Assembly: GCA_963759175.1 (NCBI GenBank)
Contig: CAVWXP010000010.1
Coordinates: 124,001 to 188,000, forward strand
Length of the DNA: 64,000 bases
Source: SZUA-442 sp963759175
Lineage (GTDB): Bacteria > Actinomycetota > Acidimicrobiia > Spongiisociales > UBA5794
Direction: 5' to 3'
The translations under genes and the position numbers were made by a program. The notes under the pieces were generated by a model. That model did no database searches. It was not told the DNA's origin and was given only the letters and a program-made list of their open reading frames with translations. This document shows positions 59,018 to 64,000 of the stretch, piece by piece (the first letter of the stretch is position 1; each line of letters begins with the position of its first letter).

Positions 59018-59556
59018 CCGGTGACTCCTGCCTTGCCTGCCTTGCGCCGCACGCGCTCATCGGAGTAGCGGATGCCCTTGCCCTTGTAGGGCTCCGGCGG
59101 ACGCACCGCACGGATGTCCGCGGCGACCTGGCCGACCTTCTGCTTGTCGATGCCCTCGACGATGATCCTCGTCGGTTCGGGCACGTCGAACGTGATGCCT
59201 TCGAGTGCCTCCATGTTGACGGGATGCGAGAACCCGACCTGGAGCTCGAGCTCACGGCCCTTGAGGGCCGCGCGGTACCCGACGCCAACGAGGCTGAGTT
59301 CCTTCCGGTACCCCTCGGACACCCCGACGACCATGTTGTTGATCAGCGCCCGCGTCAGGCCGTGGCGGGCACGACTGTCACGCTCGTCGTTGGCGCGTTC
59401 TACGGTGACGACGCCATCGTCGACCGAGACCGAGACCAGCGGATCGACGGTACGACTGAGGGTGCCCTTGGGCCCCTTGACCTCGACCTGATCGTTCGTG
59501 ACCTTGACCTCGACACCGGAGGGGAGGGTGATGGGTGCTTTGCCGATACGACTCAT
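59014..59556 (-). CDS. rplF: Ribosomal protein L6
   Basis: The 180-residue protein starts MSRIGKAPITLPSGVEVKVT and ends with PEPYKGKGIRYSDERVRRK, the normal L6 signature. Confidence 0.97.
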   Translation of the reverse strand: MSRIGKAPITLPSGVEVKVTNDQVEVKGPKGTLSRTVDPLVSVSVDDGVVTVERANDERDSRARHGLTRALINNMVVGVSEGYRKELSLVGVGYRAALKGRELELQVGFSHPVNMEALEGITFDVPEPTRIIVEGIDKQKVGQVAADIRAVRPPEPYKGKGIRYSDERVRRKAGKAGVTG

Positions 59557-59557
59557 G

Positions 59558-59953
59558 TCACCACACCTTGCACAGGACTTCGCCGCCGACGTTGCGACGG
59601 CGTGCGTCCCGGTCGGTCATGACGCCCTCGGAGGTCGACACGATGGATACGCCGATGCCGCCGCGTACGCGACCGATGTTCGTTGCACCGGCATAGACAC
59701 GGTGGCCCGGCTTGGAGATCCGCTGGATGCCCTGGAGCACACGCTTGCGGTCGGCTCCGTAGCGGAGCCGCACGACGAGCTCGGTCCCGACCTCGCCATC
59801 GGCCGTCTTCCACGAGTCGATGAACCCCTCCTCAGAGAGGATCCGGGCGATCTCTTCCTTCAGCTTCGACGAGGGCATCGCGGTCTCCGGGTGGAGTGCC
59901 TGGTTGGCGTTGCGAATCCTCGTGAGCATGTCGGCAATGGGATCTGTGTACAT
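59558..59953 (-). CDS. rpsH: Ribosomal protein S8
   Basis: The 131-residue protein starts MYTDPIADMLTRIRNANQA and ends TSEGVMTDRDARRRNVGGEV plus LCKVW. The open frame extends far upstream through rpsN, but ATG 59953 opens the family sequence. Confidence 0.97.
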   Translation of the reverse strand: MYTDPIADMLTRIRNANQALHPETAMPSSKLKEEIARILSEEGFIDSWKTADGEVGTELVVRLRYGADRKRVLQGIQRISKPGHRVYAGATNIGRVRGGIGVSIVSTSEGVMTDRDARRRNVGGEVLCKVW

Positions 59954-59955
59954 GG

Positions 59956-60261
59956 CTACCACGAAGCCTTTCTGACACCGGGGAGCTCGCCGCGGTGGGC
60001 CATGTCCCGCAGGGCGATGCGCGAAAGGCCGAACTTGCGGAAGTACGCACGGGGCCGACCCGACACATTGCACCGGTTCCGGTATCGCGTTGCGCTGGCG
60101 TCGCGGGGCATCTTTGCGATGGCGGCATATGCCTCTCGCTTGTCCTCGTACGAAGCCTCCGGGTCCTTGATGACCACGATGAGCTCGGCGCGACGCTCTG
60201 CGTAGCGCTCGACGAGCACCTTGCGTCGGTTGTTCTTGACGATCTTTGATGTCTTGGCCAT
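59956..60261 (-). CDS. rpsN: Ribosomal protein S14, long zinc-free form
   Basis: The 101-residue protein starts MAKTSKIVKNNRRKVLVERY and ends SGRPRAYFRKFGLSRIALRD and onward. It lacks the CxxC pairs of the 61-residue zinc S14 that most actinobacteria have at this position. Its start overlaps the rplE stop (TAATG). Confidence 0.96.
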   Translation of the reverse strand: MAKTSKIVKNNRRKVLVERYAERRAELIVVIKDPEASYEDKREAYAAIAKMPRDASATRYRNRCNVSGRPRAYFRKFGLSRIALRDMAHRGELPGVRKASW

Positions 60262-60818
60262 TACGCACCTACCTGCTGCCGACGGAATGGGAACCCGAAG
60301 GCGTCGAGGAGTGCCCTCCCCTGCGCGTCGGTCTCCGCAGTGGTCACGAGGGTGATGTCCATACCGCGGACCTTCACCACCTGGTCGTAATCGATCTCCG
60401 GGAAGATCAACTGCTCCGTCACTCCGAAGCTGTAGTTCCCGCGTCCGTCGAAACCCTTGGGGCTGAGGCCACGGAAGTCACGAATGCGAGGAATCGCGAG
60501 AGCGATGAGTCTATCGAGGAACTCCCACATCCGATCACCGCGCAAGGTGACATTGGCCCCGATGGCCTGGCCCTCACGCAACTTGAAGTTCGACACCGAC
60601 TTGCGGGCGCGATTCACCTTCGGCTGCTGCCCGGTGATGGTGCGGAGGTCGGCCACGACGCCGTCGATGAGCTTCGCATCGGCCGCGGCGTCGCCGGCTC
60701 CCATATTGACGACGATCTTCGTCAGTCGGGGCACCTGCATCACGTTGTCGAGACCGAGATCCTCCTGGAGCTTGCCGCGGATCTCGCTGTCGTATTGCTC
60801 TTTGAGTCGTGGAGCCAT
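60261..60818 (-). CDS. rplE: Ribosomal protein L5
   Basis: The 185-residue protein has MAPRLKEQYDSEIRGKLQED, MQVPRLTKIVVNMGAGDA and RDFRGLSPKGFDGRGNYSFG. ATG 60818 overlaps the rplX stop by one base. Confidence 0.97.
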   Translation of the reverse strand: MAPRLKEQYDSEIRGKLQEDLGLDNVMQVPRLTKIVVNMGAGDAAADAKLIDGVVADLRTITGQQPKVNRARKSVSNFKLREGQAIGANVTLRGDRMWEFLDRLIALAIPRIRDFRGLSPKGFDGRGNYSFGVTEQLIFPEIDYDQVVKVRGMDITLVTTAETDAQGRALLDAFGFPFRRQQVGA

Positions 60819-61123
60819 CAGAGATCGCCTCCGCACTTGCGACACACGCGGCGCTTCCGGCCGTCGTCGTCGATGCGGGCGCCGATCTTCGTCGGACCGC
60901 ATTCCTTGCATACGATCATCACGTTCGATACGTGGATCGGCATGTCCTTGTCGATGATGCCGCCGGTGTTGAGTTCGCCGGTCGGCCGCTGGTGGCGTTT
61001 CGCCGTGGCGACGCCCTCGACGATGATGCGCTCGGTCTTCGGGAAGACGCGAGCGATCTTCGACTCGGTACCGGCATCCTTGCCTGAGATCACCATGACG
61101 GTGTCACCTTCGCGGAGCTTCAT
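60818..61123 (-). CDS. rplX: Ribosomal protein L24
   Basis: The 101-residue protein starts MKLREGDTVMVISGKDAGTE and has a zinc-type set, CKECG and CRKCG, in its C-terminal part. ATG 61123 overlaps the rplN stop by one base and is preferred to the GTG three bases upstream. Confidence 0.96.
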   Translation of the reverse strand: MKLREGDTVMVISGKDAGTESKIARVFPKTERIIVEGVATAKRHQRPTGELNTGGIIDKDMPIHVSNVMIVCKECGPTKIGARIDDDGRKRRVCRKCGGDL

Positions 61124-61491
61124 CACAGCACCTCCGGGGCGAGCGACACGATGCGCATGAACTTCTTCTCACGCAACTCCCGGCCGACCGGGCCGAAGAT
61201 GCGGGTGCCTCGCGGCTGGCTCTGGTCGTTGATGATCACGCAGGCGTTGTCGTCGAAGCGGATGTAGGAACCGTCCTGGCGACGGATCTCCTTGCTCGTG
61301 CGTACGACGACTGCCTTGACGACCTCACCCTTCTTCACGGTGCCGCCGGGCGTGGCGTCCTTGACGGTCGCCACCACGACGTCACCGACCGAGGCGTATC
61401 GACGGCCGGAGCCACCGAGCACCCTGATGGTGAGGACCTCACGTGCGCCGGAATTGTCGGCGACCTTGAGGCGGGATTCCTGTTGGATCAT
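61123..61491 (-). CDS. rplN: Ribosomal protein L14
   Basis: The 122-residue protein starts MIQQESRLKVADNSGAREVL and has RGTRIFGPVGRELREKKFMR. Its start overlaps the rpsQ stop by four bases. Confidence 0.97.
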   Translation of the reverse strand: MIQQESRLKVADNSGAREVLTIRVLGGSGRRYASVGDVVVATVKDATPGGTVKKGEVVKAVVVRTSKEIRRQDGSYIRFDDNACVIINDQSQPRGTRIFGPVGRELREKKFMRIVSLAPEVL

Positions 61492-61742
61492 CGGGCACGC
61501 TCCACGACTTCTTCGACACGCCACCGCTTCGACTTCGAGAGCGGCCGGGTCTCGACGATGCGAACGGTGTCGCCCACGTGGGCATCGTTCGACTCGTCAT
61601 GGGCGTGGAACTTCGTACGGGCAGGAATCGTCTTTCCGTAGCGCGGGTGGCGCTTGGTGTCCCTGACCTCGACGGTGACGGTCTTGTCACGGCTGTCGGA
61701 CACGACGATTCCGACGCGTACCTTGCGGGTTGCGCGTTCCAT
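61488..61742 (-). CDS. rpsQ: Ribosomal protein S17
   Basis: The 84-residue protein has RKVRVGIVVSDSRDKTVTVE and GDTVRIVETRPLSKSKRWRV. It follows rpmC without a gap. Confidence 0.96.
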   Translation of the reverse strand: MERATRKVRVGIVVSDSRDKTVTVEVRDTKRHPRYGKTIPARTKFHAHDESNDAHVGDTVRIVETRPLSKSKRWRVEEVVERAR

Positions 61743-61961
61743 CTACGCCTCCTCCTGCTGTGATGCCCATGCAGCGATCTCCTGCTCCCGCATCACCGTG
61801 GAGATGCGGGCGATGTCCTGCTTGACATGCTTGATTCTGGCGGTGTTGTCGAGCTGGTTCGTGACGAGCTGGAAGCGAAGGTTGAACAGCTCTTCCTTCG
61901 ATTCGTCGAGCTTGCCACTGAGCTCCTTGTAGGTGAGTTTGCGGAGTTCGACGGCGTTCAT
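61743..61961 (-). CDS. rpmC: Ribosomal protein L29
   Basis: The 72-residue protein starts MNAVELRKLTYKELSGKLDE and has LFNLRFQLVTNQLDNTARI. Its start overlaps the rplP stop by four bases. Confidence 0.96.
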   Translation of the reverse strand: MNAVELRKLTYKELSGKLDESKEELFNLRFQLVTNQLDNTARIKHVKQDIARISTVMREQEIAAWASQQEEA

Positions 61962-62371
61962 AGGTCATCCCTCGTCACGAACTTGCACTTGACGGGCAGC
62001 TTGTGCGCGGCGAGGCGCATGGCCTCACGAGCGAGTTCATCGTCGACGCCGGCCATCTCGAACATGACCCGTCCGGGCTTGACGACTGCCACCCAGTACT
62101 CCGGGTTCCCCTTGCCCGAACCCATGCGGGTCTCGGCGGGCTTCTGGGTGATCGGCTTGTCGGGGAAGATCGTGATCCACACCTTCCCACCACGCTTGAT
62201 CTTGCGCGTCATCGCGATACGGGCTGCCTCGATCTGACGAGACGTGATGAACCCGGGCTCCTGGGCCTGCAATCCGAACTCGCCGAACGAGACCTTGGTG
62301 CCGCCCTTGGCCATGCCCTTCATGCGACCGGTGTGCATCTTGCGATGCTTCGTGCGCTTCGGCATCAACAT
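61958..62371 (-). CDS. rplP: Ribosomal protein L16
   Basis: The 137-residue protein starts MLMPKRTKHRKMHTGRMKG and has RIAMTRKIKRGGKVWITIFP. ATG 62371 overlaps the rpsC stop by one base; ATG 62365 is an alternative. Confidence 0.97.
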   Translation of the reverse strand: MLMPKRTKHRKMHTGRMKGMAKGGTKVSFGEFGLQAQEPGFITSRQIEAARIAMTRKIKRGGKVWITIFPDKPITQKPAETRMGSGKGNPEYWVAVVKPGRVMFEMAGVDDELAREAMRLAAHKLPVKCKFVTRDDL

Positions 62372-63645
62372 CAGGACTCACCGTCCTCGGGCTCGTCGTC
62401 GGCGACGACCTCGTCGGCTTCGGCGACCTCGACAGCCTCGACGGCGACCGCTGCAGCCTCTTCAGCCACGGCGTCGGCGACGACGGCCTCGGCAACGGCC
62501 TCGACAGCGGCTTCGTCGGCAGCATCGGCCACAGCGTCAGCGACGACAGCCTCGGCAACGGCTTCCTCCGCCGCTTCGACCACGGTCTCGTCGCCCGATT
62601 CGACAGCCTCGGTGACAGCCTCGACGGCGACCACGTCGGCAGCATCGGCCACAGCGTCGGCGACGATGGCCTCGGCAACGGCTTCCTCCGCCACGACCTC
62701 GCTGGCGACCGCTTCGACGGCTGCCTCACCGGCGGCGTCAACGGCCTCCCTGGCTTCCTCGAGCTCGGCCGTTGCATCTGCAGCCGTGACGACACGCTTG
62801 CCGCCACCAGCTTCGATCAGGCGCTTGCCTCCGGACTTCTTGCCGCCACCGGCCTCGACGACACGCTTGCCGCCACCAGCTTCGATGATTCGGCGTTCGG
62901 AACCGCCACCGGCGGCTGCCTCGGCGCGCGACTTCGCGGAACGACGACGGGTGCGCTCGGTCTGCCCACCGGCAGCCATGCGAGCCTCCGCCGCAACCTT
63001 CCCCGCGGTCGCGGAACGGCTCATGATGTCGCCCTTGTAGACCCACACCTTGACGCCGATGGCGCCAACGGTGGTCTCGGCGGTCGCCTGCCCGAAATCG
63101 ATGTCGGCCCGAAGGGTGTGCAGCGGCACGCGGCCCTCCAGGTACCACTCACGACGTCCCATGTCCGCACCGCCGAGTCGGCCCGTTGCCTGGACGCGAA
63201 CGCCCTCGGCTCCCGCCTTGAGGGCGGTGGACACGGTTCGCTTGAGCGCACGACGGAACGAGACGCGCCCCTCCAACTGGTCCGCAACGCTGCGGGCGAG
63301 CAGGGTGGCGTCGAGCTCGGGGTTGTGCACCTCGATGACGTTGAACTTGACCATGCGACCGGAGAGCTTCTCGAGGCCCGAGCGGAGTCGCTCGGCCTCG
63401 GAACCCCCGCGTCCGATGACCACGCCGGGACGGCCCGTGTGGACATCGATCTGGACCTTCTTGTCACCGATGCGCTCGATGTCGATACGCGAGATCGCTC
63501 CGCGCTTGAGCTCGCCCTTGAGGTACGTCCGGATCTTGTAGTCCTCGGCGACGTTGGCGGCGTACTCCTTCTCGGAGTACCAGCGCGACTTCCAATCGGT
63601 GACGATCCCGAGCCGCAGACCATAAGGATGGATCTTCTGCCCCAT
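62371..63645 (-). CDS. rpsC: Ribosomal protein S3 with 210-residue C-terminal extension
   Basis: The S3 core (residues 1-210) is normal: MGQKIHPYGLRLGIVTDWKS, the KH-type VVIGRGGSEAERLRSGLEKL and DFGQATAETTVGAIGVKVW. The whole protein is 424 residues. Residues 211-290 are basic with repeated EAGGGKR units; residues 295-424 are acidic, rich in Ala, Val and Glu, with a 40-residue repeat (321-360 and 361-400). The extension is predicted to be largely disordered or helical and is unusual in length for S3. ATG 63645 overlaps the rplV stop by one base. Confidence 0.96.
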   Translation of the reverse strand: MGQKIHPYGLRLGIVTDWKSRWYSEKEYAANVAEDYKIRTYLKGELKRGAISRIDIERIGDKKVQIDVHTGRPGVVIGRGGSEAERLRSGLEKLSGRMVKFNVIEVHNPELDATLLARSVADQLEGRVSFRRALKRTVSTALKAGAEGVRVQATGRLGGADMGRREWYLEGRVPLHTLRADIDFGQATAETTVGAIGVKVWVYKGDIMSRSATAGKVAAEARMAAGGQTERTRRRSAKSRAEAAAGGGSERRIIEAGGGKRVVEAGGGKKSGGKRLIEAGGGKRVVTAADATAELEEAREAVDAAGEAAVEAVASEVVAEEAVAEAIVADAVADAADVVAVEAVTEAVESGDETVVEAAEEAVAEAVVADAVADAADEAAVEAVAEAVVADAVAEEAAAVAVEAVEVAEADEVVADDEPEDGES

Positions 63646-63989
63646 CAGGCAACCTCCTCCTCGTCTGCTACGACGATCGTGATATGGCTCGTGCGTTTCC
63701 TGATGCGGGTCGCACGGCCACGTGCGCGCGGACGCCACCGCTTGAGGGTCGGACCCTCGTCTGCGTAGGCCTCGGCGACGAAGAGCTCGTCGGCATCGAG
63801 CGCGAAATTGTGTTCTGCGTTGGCGACGGCCGAATTGAGCACCTTCTTGATGGTGTCCGCCGAGCGTCGGTTCGTGAACTCGAGGACCGAGCGCGCCTCG
63901 TCGACGGGGAGCCCCCGCACGAGATCGAGGACGCGACGCACCTTGTACGGAGACTGGCGCACATGCTTGGCCTGTGCGTGTGCCTTCAT
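63645..63989 (-). CDS. rplV: Ribosomal protein L22
   Basis: The 114-residue protein starts MKAHAQAKHVRQSPYKVRRV, has LVRGLPVDEARSVLEFTNRR and the exit-tunnel hairpin PTLKRWRPRARGRATRIRKR. It is complete, with its start 11 bases from the window end. Confidence 0.97.
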   Translation of the reverse strand: MKAHAQAKHVRQSPYKVRRVLDLVRGLPVDEARSVLEFTNRRSADTIKKVLNSAVANAEHNFALDADELFVAEAYADEGPTLKRWRPRARGRATRIRKRTSHITIVVADEEEVA

Positions 63990-64000
63990 CGCTTCCTCAC

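Overview
The window is high-GC DNA that reads as a chromosome segment of an actinomycete-phylum bacterium. The evidence is a long conserved block (rplM-rpsI-glmM-glmS-acpS-nnr-alr-tsaE-tsaB-rimI-tsaD-groES-groEL) in typical actinobacterial order, CIRCE control of groESL, several genes that look leaderless (a TANNNT box 6-7 bases before ATG), and a Sfp-type phosphopantetheinyl transferase beside megasynthase genes. The class is an inference: Acidimicrobiia-like lineages fit best, but no marker here proves it.

Layout. Bases 1-5.2 kb: a partial NirK-like copper protein divergent from a SufR-like Fe-S regulator, trpS, an MDR-type reductase, and cimA behind a classical attenuator with an Ile-rich leader peptide. 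5.3-13.7 kb: scattered metabolic genes (S9 peptidase, TetR regulator with divergent SDR gene, aromatic amino acid decarboxylase, CoA-type Nudix hydrolase, GNAT enzyme, PPi-type phosphofructokinase, DUF1876 protein, SHOCT membrane protein). 13.9-29.8 kb: one long minus-strand housekeeping block from rplM down to groEL, with cell-wall precursor genes (glmM, glmS, alr), the t6A genes (tsaE, tsaB, tsaD), repair (UDG) and metabolite repair (nnr). ilvA and truA follow, then a Nudix gene and a heptamer repeat. 33.2-36.2 kb: the alpha ribosomal operon (rpmJ-rpsM-rpsK-rpsD-rpoA-rplQ). 54.6-64 kb: the spc and distal S10 ribosomal genes (rplV to secY, adk, map).

The striking region is 36.4-54.6 kb. Between map and rpmJ, where infA normally sits, lies an 18-kb minus-strand lipid module: a lipoprotein, an acyl-CoA dehydrogenase, a 2880-residue PUFA-synthase-like megasynthase (KS-AT-KS-four ACPs-KR-DH), an 1841-residue single-chain acyl-CoA carboxylase of the eukaryotic ACC layout, a Sfp-type phosphopantetheinyl transferase, and a second lipoprotein-like protein. 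The carboxylase can make malonyl-CoA, the transferase can arm the carrier domains, the synthase can build the chain and the dehydrogenase may adjust its oxidation state. The four carrier domains are near-identical 300-bp repeats, all have Thr where the phosphopantetheine Ser should be, and their codon use differs from the flanks. The module ends with its own terminator next to a fresh promoter for the alpha operon. infA is not seen in the window.

No tRNA, rRNA, insertion sequence or CRISPR array was recognised. All calls are by eye from sequence; family names are from recognition of motifs, not database searches.
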